Source of the DNA: Mesorhizobium sp. B2-8-5
GTDB lineage: Bacteria > Pseudomonadota > Alphaproteobacteria > Rhizobiales > Rhizobiaceae
Length of the DNA: 64,000 nt
Direction of reading: 5' to 3'
Assembly (NCBI RefSeq): GCF_006440675.2
Contig: NZ_CP083951.1
Span: 2,637,501 to 2,701,500, forward strand
In this document: positions 43,442 to 50,986 of the stretch, piece by piece
Position numbering within the stretch: position 1 is the first letter of the stretch
Layout: every line of letters begins with the position of its first letter
Made by a program: the position numbers and the translations under genes
The notes under the pieces: model-generated
Seen by the model: the letters and a program-made list of their open reading frames with translations, nothing else
What the model was told of the DNA's origin: nothing
Database searches by the model: none

Positions 43442-46381
43442 ATGGTGGACGGGATCAACATTCGCAGTCGGGGAGGGCTTGAAAGGTGGCTCGCCGGGGA
43501 ACCTTCGATCTGGGCCCAGGCGATTGCTGCGCGCCTTGCACTGAGAGTGCTACCGCTAGCAGCTTTCGGCTCGCCGACTCCGTCTTCTCCAGATCGATTG
43601 GCTCTTGCAATGTTTCGTGCAGCGTTTGTGTCATGGGCTGCTGGCAGCTACCCGGAGCATGATGTGAGATTAGCTGCGGAGGATGCTGCCAGAGTTGTTA
43701 CGGCAACTCTCGACATAATGGGGACCAGCGCTAGCACAGCAGCCGCGGCCAGGATTGTCGTTCAGGCTGCGGTCACCAATGCAGTTACCGACGATACAGC
43801 GCTCTTTTCCCTAGCCGCTGCGGCTGATTTGGCGACAGACGTTGGCGATGCGACGCAATTGTGGACCAGCATTAGTGCTGATGTTTCCTACCTCTCTGAG
43901 GCGCGAAGCCAAGACCGCGCCGGGATCGCCCGAAGGTTAATGCATGAGCCGCTGTGGCTGACCGATGTGCGCGGTGATCCGAAATTTCAGGCGAACTTTC
44001 CGCGTTGGGCACGCACGCCATTTGATAGGATGACCAAGGATACTACTCTGATTGAGACGGGCTTTCGTCATTGGATCGCATGGTACCGTGCGATACTGCC
44101 GAACGGCCGAACTGTACGGCCGACATCCTATTTCGGTGAGAAACTTGACGTGCGCATCGCCGGCCAACCTGACACTTGGTGGAGTCGCGAGCCGCGGAAA
44201 GTGAATGAAGACATCGCAAGATGGAGTGCCGGGCGTATTTCCGAAAATTCCGCAGACACGTACTCCGGTCCGCATGTGCCGCCTGCCGAGATCCTAGAAT
44301 CAATTTCGCAATCCGGCGAGATCGCTGGGGACAAAAGGAACTCTAACTCAGAAGGGACAGAAGATTCGCCGCGGCAAAGACCTCTGTCCCTGCCTGAAAC
44401 CTCCGCCATTGATACTAATTTCCTTGATGATTCTGCCGATCCCGATGTCGATTTTCTCAGTCGCGCGGATCTAGCTTTTGTACTCGCTGGGCGGCTCAAT
44501 CAGATCTGGGATCAACTCAACAAGATACAACCTCAGGAAAACTATGCTGGCAACAGTGCTCGGTGGACGGGTCTCTGGCCCCAACGCCCAAGCAGGGAGC
44601 CCCCACCGGGCTTTGTCGTTCACATCGACGCGCCATGGGGCGGTGGTAAGACCTGCTTTGCCAATTTCCTTATCCGCCTACTCAATCCCTACAAGGTGGC
44701 GGGCTCACCTCCGGACTGGATGTTGGGCCTGCCGCTTGGCGATCCGACCTTCTGGCCGGAATCCTACAGGCGGCCGTGGCACATCGTCACTTTCAACGCA
44801 TGGCAGCATCAGCACGTTCTGCCACCATGGTGGGTGTTCTATCAGGCGATCCGGAAACAAACGACAGACGCAATCTTTGCTGAAAGGGCGCTAGTCGAGC
44901 CTGCTTCTGCAACAGACCTGTTGGGCAATCCTCTGCCTGACGCTCCACAGGTGCCGCAACCGCCGGCTGCTGGGCAAGGATATCTTTCGTCATGGCTGCG
45001 CACTGCAGATTGGTCATGGAGTTGGCTGCGTGAAATGTTCTGGCGAGTGTGGACACCCGATATCCGCAACAAGGTCGCAATTACCGTCTTGGGTATTGCT
45101 GCGGTTGGTCTGTTCTTCCAATTCGGGTTGCTCAAACTCAACGACAAGGGGGCTGTCGATCCGAACACTTCCAGTCTTTATCCCTTCATTTCTGTTGTCA
45201 TTGCCGCGCTTGTGGGAGGGGCGCCGTTAATATGGACCGTCCTTTCGGCGCTAAGCTCCACCCTGCTGTCCGGTACACCAGATGCTGCAAAGAACTATGC
45301 CTTGGGCTCAGGCGATCCTCTCGACCGCTTCCGAGCGCATTTCGCGCGAATGATGGCTTCGCTTAAACGCCCGGTTCTAGTGGTTATCGATGACCTCGAC
45401 CGCTGCGAGCCGACATTTGTCGTCGAGTTGATTCGTGGCATGCAGACGATTCTCAAAAGCCCGCGCTTAGTGTTCATTCTGCTTGGCGACCGCGACTGGA
45501 TCGAGGAATGCTTTACCAAGGTCAACGAGGCAATGAAAGGAATTCATGTCGGGCCTGAACATGAGTTCGGCGCACGCTTTGCTGAAAAAGCCATCCAATT
45601 TTCCTTTGTGCTTCCCGATATTTCAGACTCAGCCCGCCGCACTTATGTGCGGGATCTGCTGGGTATAAAGCGGCCTCCGACACAGGAACTAGAGTTCGAG
45701 GCCGCTTCGCCTATGGACAGCGCACTTCAAAGGCGTGTGGAGGCAATATTGCGGCAGGACCAGGCTTTGGAGCGCGAAAGCGCCGCTCAAGCGGTGCGAG
45801 AAGACATTAAGACCAGCGCAGCGACCGACGCGGCGGCCAGAGTCGTCCTGACCGATCTCGACAGGCGTTTATCGCTGCGTGCTGCAACTGACAAAACCGC
45901 TGAGGCTGCCACACGGCATTGGCTTGAAGCTTTGTCCTCAGTACTGCCGCCGAATCCGCGCCAAATAAAGCGTATCATCAACGCCGTCGCTCTCTTGCAA
46001 GAGGTGGCTCGCATCGAGCAGGGCGTGCAACCCGGTTCAACCGAATGGAAAATACTGGCATTGTGGATCATCTTGATGATCGAATGGCCGAAAAGTTGGT
46101 TTACGCTGAGCACCTATCCCGGCCTCGCCAATCGGTTACTCAATCGGCCAGACGAGGCCGTTACTTACCTGCCTGTTGAAAACACCAACGCGTTCTTGAG
46201 GGCGCTGAGAGCGAAGGTAGAAGTGATGGCGATCATCAAGTTTCAAGGCGATCAGGAGTGGCAAGATTGTGCCATTACCACTGCACATATCCTGAAACTT
46301 CGGCAGATCCTGCCCCCAGCTAGCGGCCAATTAATAGAGGTCGCACCGCCGAAGAAACCGGCTCCAACCGAAGAATCCTAA
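43442..46381 (+). CDS. large KAP-family P-loop NTPase with N-terminal module and two membrane segments
   Basis: 979 residues. Residues ~1-390 hold an Ala-rich helical region (AAAARIVVQAAVTNAV) and a Trp-rich segment, FRHWIAWYRAIL. At ~396 is the Walker A loop HIDAPWGGGKTCFANFLIRL, then HIVTFNAWQHQ (~450), the KAP signature after the second strand. Two membrane helices follow (~545-565, ~580-605), then Walker B VLVVIDDLDRCEPTFVVELI (~645) and NPRQIKRIINAVALLQEVAR (~840). KAP NTPases are membrane-linked; several relatives such as PifA act against phages. Codon use is visibly less GC-rich than the flanking genes, and it ends 2 bases from the protease gene, suggesting insertion. Confidence 0.85.
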   Translation: MVDGINIRSRGGLERWLAGEPSIWAQAIAARLALRVLPLAAFGSPTPSSPDRLALAMFRAAFVSWAAGSYPEHDVRLAAEDAARVVTATLDIMGTSASTAAAARIVVQAAVTNAVTDDTALFSLAAAADLATDVGDATQLWTSISADVSYLSEARSQDRAGIARRLMHEPLWLTDVRGDPKFQANFPRWARTPFDRMTKDTTLIETGFRHWIAWYRAILPNGRTVRPTSYFGEKLDVRIAGQPDTWWSREPRKVNEDIARWSAGRISENSADTYSGPHVPPAEILESISQSGEIAGDKRNSNSEGTEDSPRQRPLSLPETSAIDTNFLDDSADPDVDFLSRADLAFVLAGRLNQIWDQLNKIQPQENYAGNSARWTGLWPQRPSREPPPGFVVHIDAPWGGGKTCFANFLIRLLNPYKVAGSPPDWMLGLPLGDPTFWPESYRRPWHIVTFNAWQHQHVLPPWWVFYQAIRKQTTDAIFAERALVEPASATDLLGNPLPDAPQVPQPPAAGQGYLSSWLRTADWSWSWLREMFWRVWTPDIRNKVAITVLGIAAVGLFFQFGLLKLNDKGAVDPNTSSLYPFISVVIAALVGGAPLIWTVLSALSSTLLSGTPDAAKNYALGSGDPLDRFRAHFARMMASLKRPVLVVIDDLDRCEPTFVVELIRGMQTILKSPRLVFILLGDRDWIEECFTKVNEAMKGIHVGPEHEFGARFAEKAIQFSFVLPDISDSARRTYVRDLLGIKRPPTQELEFEAASPMDSALQRRVEAILRQDQALERESAAQAVREDIKTSAATDAAARVVLTDLDRRLSLRAATDKTAEAATRHWLEALSSVLPPNPRQIKRIINAVALLQEVARIEQGVQPGSTEWKILALWIILMIEWPKSWFTLSTYPGLANRLLNRPDEAVTYLPVENTNAFLRALRAKVEVMAIIKFQGDQEWQDCAITTAHILKLRQILPPASGQLIEVAPPKKPAPTEES

Positions 46382-46383
46382 GA

Positions 46384-47331
46384 TTACGCGGTCCGCGCCA
46401 CCGGCATCACCGTCACCTGGCTGACGCCGGTGCGGCGCACGACCGTGCAGAGCGTCTCGCGGCCGATGCGCTCGGCGTCGAGCATGCGCACGAGGTCGTC
46501 GACGCCGGTGACCGGCCGGCCGTCTATTGCCGCGATGATGTCGCCCTCCTTCAGGCCGGCATTGGCCGCCGGGCCGTTCTTCTCGACGCCGCGCAGGCGC
46601 ACCGCCGTGTTCGTGGTCACTTGCGACAGCAGCGCCGCCCGGCGCGGCAGGTTGGTCGTGTCGGCGGAAACGCCGATGAAGGCGCGGCGCACACGGCCGA
46701 AGCGGATGATTTCCGAGATGACGAAATTGGCGGTGTTGGAGGCGACCGCGAAGGCGATGCCCTGCGCGCCGTGGATCATGGCGGTGTTGACGCCGATCAC
46801 CTCGCCCGCCGACGACACCAGCGGTCCGCCCGAATTGCCGGGATTGAGCGCGGCATCGGTCTGGATGACGTCGTCGATCAGCCGCCCGGTCGAGGCGCGC
46901 ATCGAGCGGCCGAGCGCCGAGACGACGCCGGCGGTGACTGTCCATTCGAAACCGAGCGGATTGCCGATAGCGATGGCGATCTGGCCGCGGCGCAGGCGAT
47001 TGGAATCGCCGAGCGGCGCGACGTCGGCGAAACTGCCGTCGGCGCGCACCAGCGCGATGTCGGTGTCGGGATCGCGGCCGAGCACATGGCCTTCGCGTGC
47101 GGCGCCGTCCGGCATGGTGACGCGCACGGCGCGCGCGTCGCCGACGACATGGAAGTTGGTGACGACCAGTCCGTCCTGCGCGATGACGAAGCCGGAGCCG
47201 TGGCCGCCGGCGCCGATGCGCTCGATGCGGCACACGGCCGGACCGATGCGGTCGACGGCATCGGCGATGGATACCGAGTAAGCGTCGAGCAAAGTGTCAT
47301 CGGGTGGAAGTTTTTCGGCTGCGAAAGCCAT
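46384..47331 (-). CDS. trypsin-like serine protease with PDZ domain (HtrA/DegP type, no signal peptide)
   Basis: 315 residues. Catalytic triad present: His in LVVTNFHVVG, Asp in DTDIALVRA, Ser in LNPGNSGGPLVSS. A C-terminal PDZ domain follows from ~220 (RGVEKNGPAANAGLKEGDII). The N-terminus (MAFAAEKLPPDDTLLDAYSV) shows no signal peptide, so it is probably cytosolic, unlike classical DegP. It is divergent from a catalytically dead paralogue at 47492 and ends 2 bases from the KAP NTPase gene. Confidence 0.9.
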   Translation of the reverse strand: MAFAAEKLPPDDTLLDAYSVSIADAVDRIGPAVCRIERIGAGGHGSGFVIAQDGLVVTNFHVVGDARAVRVTMPDGAAREGHVLGRDPDTDIALVRADGSFADVAPLGDSNRLRRGQIAIAIGNPLGFEWTVTAGVVSALGRSMRASTGRLIDDVIQTDAALNPGNSGGPLVSSAGEVIGVNTAMIHGAQGIAFAVASNTANFVISEIIRFGRVRRAFIGVSADTTNLPRRAALLSQVTTNTAVRLRGVEKNGPAANAGLKEGDIIAAIDGRPVTGVDDLVRMLDAERIGRETLCTVVRRTGVSQVTVMPVARTA

Positions 47332-47491
47332 GGGCGTGTTCCCTCGTACAATGATGACTATATGTGCGGAGCGGCCGCAATTGCCGCGACCTGACCAGAT
47401 GGCCAGTCGGGCCGGTGACTAGCCGTCAGGCGAGTACCCGAGGCTGCGCTACCGAGCGATATCTGGGTCACCGAACCCAGGAGACAGTCTT

Positions 47492-48367
47492 ATGAGCGAC
47501 TTCAATCTCAGTGCCTTTTCCGATGCGATCGCCGATGTCGCGGCCACCGCCGCCCCCGCGCTGGCGAGTTTCGTCACGCACCATCACCGCACCGCCAGCG
47601 CCTTCCACTGGCGCGACGGTTTCTTCGTCACCGCCGAGGAAGCGGTCGAAGCCGGCGAGGAGATCGAATTGACGCTGGCTTCCGGCGAGGCCGTCAAGGC
47701 CGAGCTTGTCGGACGCGATCCTTCGACGGGCGTTGCCCTGTTGAAGCCTGCTTCCGGTGCTGCCGGTCTCCCGCAGTTGGCCCAGGCCTCTGCCGTGCGC
47801 CCAGGCAATCTGGCGATCGCCGCGGGCAGCAGCGAGGGAACCGCGCTTGCCGTGTTCGGCACGGTCGGCGAGGTCGGGCCGGCCTGGCGCTCGATGCGCG
47901 GCGGCACGATCGACCGGCGCATCAACCTCGCCATCAACACCGGCGGGCGCTTCGAGGGCGGGCCGGTGCTCGACGCCAAGGGCGGCGTGATCGGCATGCT
48001 TTTGTTCGGACCGCGCCGGCGGGCGCTGGTGATGCCCTATGAGACGATCGAGCGCGCGGTCGCGACACTGCGCGAGAAGGGCCATGTCGCGCGCGGCTAT
48101 CTCGGCGCCGGGCTGCATCCGATCCGCAATGGCGACACCAAAGGCGCCATGGTGATGAGCCTCGACGATAAAGGCCCGGCCAAGGCTGCGGGCCTGCATG
48201 TCGGCGACATCGTCATCGCCTGGAACGGCGAGGCCGTGCATGGACCGCGCGAGCTGATCCGCAAGCTCGGACCGGACAGCGCGGGCACCACCGTCACTCT
48301 AGGCGTTTCGAGCGGCGGCGCCGAGCGCGACGTGTCGATCACCATCGGCGAGAAACCGCTGAGCTGA
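47492..48367 (+). CDS. catalytically inactive HtrA-like pseudoprotease with PDZ domain
   Basis: 291 residues with the same fold as the divergent protease but with all three triad positions changed. Where the active enzyme has TNFHVV this has TAEEAV (His to Glu). TDIALV is replaced by TGVALL (Asp to Gly), and GNSGGPL by RFEGGPV (Ser to Glu). The PDZ part is intact (GAMVMSLDDKGPAKAAGLHV then GDIVIAWNGEAVHGPRELIR). AGGAG upstream supports ATG 47492. Likely a peptide-binding or regulatory protein. The LuxR-type gene follows 8 bases later. Confidence 0.85.
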   Translation: MSDFNLSAFSDAIADVAATAAPALASFVTHHHRTASAFHWRDGFFVTAEEAVEAGEEIELTLASGEAVKAELVGRDPSTGVALLKPASGAAGLPQLAQASAVRPGNLAIAAGSSEGTALAVFGTVGEVGPAWRSMRGGTIDRRINLAINTGGRFEGGPVLDAKGGVIGMLLFGPRRRALVMPYETIERAVATLREKGHVARGYLGAGLHPIRNGDTKGAMVMSLDDKGPAKAAGLHVGDIVIAWNGEAVHGPRELIRKLGPDSAGTTVTLGVSSGGAERDVSITIGEKPLS

Positions 48368-48375
48368 GAGGATCG

Positions 48376-49026
48376 ATGGCCAGCAGCACGGCACAAACGA
48401 TTACGAGACCGGAGCCGGCAACCCACCGGCTGACGGTGCTTGTCGCGCTTGCCGATGCCCAGCGGGCCGAGCAGCTTGCCGATGCGCTGGCCGCGAGCGA
48501 CGATCTGGCGCCGGCATTGGCTGGAAGTGGCGTCGGCCAAATGGCGGATGTCGCCGTCGCCGATGAGGCCGGCCTGGAAAGCCGGGTCGTCAGTTCGGCG
48601 ACGCCCATCGTCCTGCTTTCGCGGCGTGCGGGCAGCGAGCGGGGGGCGGCGGACAATGTGCTGGCCGTGCTGCCTGTCTCCGCAGATGGCCTGCTGATCG
48701 CCGCCGCTGCGCGATTGGCGGCGTCAGGCTACCGCGTCGGCAAGGCGCCGCCGTCGGAGGTCGCGCATGGCGATTTCCACGACGACGAGCTTGCCGGGGA
48801 AGAGACGCCTGACGACAACCAGCCTCGCCCGGCCTTGTCGCCGCGCGAGGCTGAAGTGCTGGCGCTGCTGGCCGAAGGCGCGCCGAACAAGATCATCGCC
48901 CGGCGGCTCAACATTTCCGTCCACACGGCGAAGTTCCACGTCGCCGCCATCCTGATCAAGCTCGGCGCCGCCAACCGGACAGACGCGATTGCCATCGCCA
49001 TGCGGCAGGGGCTGGTGCTGGTCTAG
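48376..49026 (+). CDS. LuxR-type transcriptional regulator with atypical N-terminal receiver-like domain
   Basis: 216 residues; the start is 8 bases after the pseudoprotease stop, so they are one operon. C-terminal HTH is canonical: LSPREAEVLALLAEGAPNKI then IARRLNISVHTAKFHVAAIL (NarL/FixJ type). The N-terminal ~120 residues look like a shortened receiver (LTVLVALADAQRAEQLADAL, PIVLLSRRAG, VLAVLPVSADGLLIAAAARL). The conserved Lys region reads LAVLPVSADG and I cannot place an obvious phospho-acceptor Asp. May be controlled by protein binding rather than phosphorylation. Confidence 0.85.
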   Translation: MASSTAQTITRPEPATHRLTVLVALADAQRAEQLADALAASDDLAPALAGSGVGQMADVAVADEAGLESRVVSSATPIVLLSRRAGSERGAADNVLAVLPVSADGLLIAAAARLAASGYRVGKAPPSEVAHGDFHDDELAGEETPDDNQPRPALSPREAEVLALLAEGAPNKIIARRLNISVHTAKFHVAAILIKLGAANRTDAIAIAMRQGLVLV

Positions 49027-49167
49027 GGTCACTTGAGATTCAGGTGAGGTCAGCCTGCGAATGGCGGCTTCCTGCGCTTCCGGTGCTCACGTACCCCAAG
49101 TACGCTCCGCTCCGGTTCTCGGAACCCACCATTCTCGACTCGGCCTGACCTGAATCTCAAGTGACCC
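49026..49167. repeat. 142-bp palindromic element with 20-bp perfect terminal inverted repeats
   Basis: GGGTCACTTGAGATTCAGGT (49026-49045) and its exact complement ACCTGAATCTCAAGTGACCC (49148-49167) frame an interior that is also imperfectly palindromic (CGAATGGCGGCTTCC against GGAACCCACCATTCTCG). It starts at the LuxR-gene stop. The core ATTCAGGTGAG is also found in the short hairpin at 3164-3217. Looks like a non-coding repeat or MITE-like element; also able to end transcription. Confidence 0.85.
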
Positions 49168-49286
49168 GCTCCGCGCCAGGGTGGTTTCCTACGCTACGCA
49201 GCGTAACCGCTTCGCCTCCTTTCGGCTCTTGCGCCGTGCCCATCAGCCGCGCAAGTTGCCTTCCGAGTTGATGAGGGAGGCGAAGG

Positions 49287-50153
49287 ATGTCGCTCAACGG
49301 AAAGACGCTGTTCATCTCGGGCGGATCGCGCGGCATCGGGCTGGCGATCGCGCTGCGCGCGGCGCGCGACGGCGCCAATGTGACGATCGCGGCCAAAACC
49401 GCCGAGCCGCATCCGAAACTGCCGGGCACGATCTATAGCGCGGCGCAAGAAATCGAACAGGCCGGCGGCAAGGCGCTGCCGGTGCTTTGCGACATTCGCG
49501 ACGAAGCGCAGGTCGCCGAGGCGGTGGCCAGGACCGTGGAGCGGTTCGGCGGCATCGACATCTGCGTCAACAATGCCAGCGCCATCCAGCTTACCGGCAC
49601 ACTGGAGACCGACATGAAGCGCTACGATCTGATGCACCAGATCAATACGCGCGGCACCTTCCTGGTCTCCAAAATGTGCATTCCCCACCTCAAGTTGGCA
49701 GAGAATCCTCACATCCTGAATCTGGCGCCGCCGCTCGACATGAAGGCCAAGTGGTTCAAGAACCACGTCGCCTACACGATGGCCAAGTTCGGCATGTCGA
49801 TGTGCACGCTTGGCATGAGCGCGGAGTTCGCCGGAGCCGGCATCGCCGTCAATTCGCTGTGGCCGATCTCGACCATCGATACGGCCGCCGTGCGCAACCT
49901 GCTTGGCGGCGCGACGGTGGCGGCGATGAGCCGCTCGCCCGACATCATGGCCGATGCGGCGCACGCGATCTTCCTGCGCCCGTCGCGCGAGGCGACCGGC
50001 AATTTCTACATCGACGAAGAGGTTCTGCGCGGCGAAGGCGTCACGGACTTTTCGGTCTACGCGCCGGGCGCGGCCGATCAGCTCGCGGGCGACTTTTTTG
50101 TCCCCGACGAGGTGTTTGCGAACTCGCAGACGAAAGTCAGAAGGATCTACTGA
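49287..50153 (+). CDS. HSDL2-type short-chain dehydrogenase, catalytic Ser replaced
   Basis: 288 residues. SDR motifs GGSRGIG near the start and NNASA in the middle are present, and YTMAK has the catalytic Tyr/Lys. The sequence HILNLAPPLDMKAKWFKNHV closely follows human and bacterial HSDL2 (ILNISPPL...), but the position of the catalytic Ser is Ala here. C-terminal part (DEEVLRGEGVTDFSVYA) is the family's usual extension. Peroxisomal HSDL2 is linked to lipid metabolism; bacterial function unknown. The last 17 bases overlap the convergent YqhA-type gene. Confidence 0.87.
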   Translation: MSLNGKTLFISGGSRGIGLAIALRAARDGANVTIAAKTAEPHPKLPGTIYSAAQEIEQAGGKALPVLCDIRDEAQVAEAVARTVERFGGIDICVNNASAIQLTGTLETDMKRYDLMHQINTRGTFLVSKMCIPHLKLAENPHILNLAPPLDMKAKWFKNHVAYTMAKFGMSMCTLGMSAEFAGAGIAVNSLWPISTIDTAAVRNLLGGATVAAMSRSPDIMADAAHAIFLRPSREATGNFYIDEEVLRGEGVTDFSVYAPGAADQLAGDFFVPDEVFANSQTKVRRIY

Positions 50154-50685
50154 TGGAGCGCTCGCCTCGATCCATCGCGGCCTTCTTGCCCTTGGCCAAC
50201 GCCATGACCCGGTCGATATAGGCCAGCATCAGCGCCGAAACGACGAAGGCGAGATGGATGATGGTCAGCCACATCAGCTGGTCGGTCGTGTAGGACACGG
50301 AATTCAGGAACACCTGCAAAAGGTGGATGGAGGAGATGGCGACGATGGTCGAGGCGACCTTGACCTTCAGCGAGCCGACATCGATCGTGCCCAGCCAATG
50401 GACCTCGCCGTCCTGCTCGTCGAAGCGGCTGACGAAGTTCTCGTAACCCGAGATGATCACCATCACCACCAGCGAGGCGACAAGCGCGGCGTCGATCAAG
50501 CCCAACATCTTCAGGATCGTGTCGGTGTCGCCGAGCGTGAAGGCGCTCATCACGAACTCATAAAGCTTCTTGCCGAAAGAAAGCGCGTAGATCGCCAGCG
50601 CCACGCCGAGCCCCAGATAGAAGACCACCAGCAGCCAGCGCGAGGCCAGGATGACGGATTCGATGGCGAGTTCGAGACGCTTCAT
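50137..50685 (-). CDS. YqhA/UPF0114 family membrane protein
   Basis: 182 residues with three to four membrane helices (ILASRWLLVVFYLGLGVALA, TLGDTDTILKMLGLIDAALV, TIIHLAFVVSALMLAYIDRV). The motif SRFDEQDGEVHWLGTIDVGS in the central loop is the UPF0114 family signature. Inner-membrane, function unknown. It starts downstream of tandem minus-strand terminators and ends within the convergent SDR gene. Confidence 0.9.
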   Translation of the reverse strand: MKRLELAIESVILASRWLLVVFYLGLGVALAIYALSFGKKLYEFVMSAFTLGDTDTILKMLGLIDAALVASLVVMVIISGYENFVSRFDEQDGEVHWLGTIDVGSLKVKVASTIVAISSIHLLQVFLNSVSYTTDQLMWLTIIHLAFVVSALMLAYIDRVMALAKGKKAAMDRGERSISRSF

Positions 50686-50744
50686 GAAGGCTTCCGTTCA
50701 AATTGCGATAGAGGGTATTTCGGCCAGACAGGGCCGGTTTTCAA

Positions 50745-50900
50745 GACAAAAAACCCCGCCGGGGAGGGGACCCGGCGGGGCTCAGTGTGTCCCGCTGGAG
50801 TCGGGACAGGGCAGGGAACGCCCTGCACAGAATCTGGGTGTCGCAATGCGGCGATTCAATGAGCAGTCGCTAATCGGCAGGACAAATCTTCTTGAGCCGG
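50745..50900 (-). ncRNA. candidate small RNA ending at the 50754-50780 terminator
   Basis: Read on the minus strand, this stretch contains two internal hairpins (GGGCGTTCCCTGCCC; GTCCCGACTCCAGCGGGAC) and ends in a strong GC stem with a T-run at 50745-50753. The OmpA transcript is already ended by the terminator at 50909-50935, so a second terminator needs its own transcript. No convincing promoter was found; only a weak TTGTCC -35-like box near 50885. Confidence 0.3.
50754..50780 (-). terminator. minus-strand rho-independent terminator
   Basis: CCCCGCCGGG (50754-50763) and CCCGGCGGGG (50771-50780), with an A-run just to the left that becomes a T-run on the minus strand. Confidence 0.75.
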
Positions 50901-50908
50901 CAAGAAAA

Positions 50909-50935
50909 AAGGCCCGTCCCGACGGGACGGGCCTT
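50909..50935 (-). terminator. terminator of the OmpA-family gene
   Basis: GGCCCGTCCC (50911-50920), loop GAC, GGGACGGGCC (50924-50933), with AAAAAA on the left side, so on the minus strand the stem is followed by a T-run. About 50 bases after the OmpA stop. Confidence 0.88.
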
Positions 50936-50986
50936 CATCTTGCGCGCTGATTCCGAAAATCCGGACAGGATCTTGAAATCACACGC

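Larger units (their letters stand above)
50686..50986. other. intergenic region between YqhA-type and OmpA-family genes
   Basis: 301 bases holding two minus-strand terminators (50754-50780 and 50909-50935) and, between them, hairpin-rich sequence that could be a small RNA. No protein-coding gene is visible. Confidence 0.6.

Noticed and set aside
43442..46381. KAP NTPase considered as an AVAST/STAND-type sensor
   Set aside because: It has the FNAWQH motif and membrane helices between Walker A and B that mark KAP; no TPR or WD-like sensor repeats are visible at the C-terminus.
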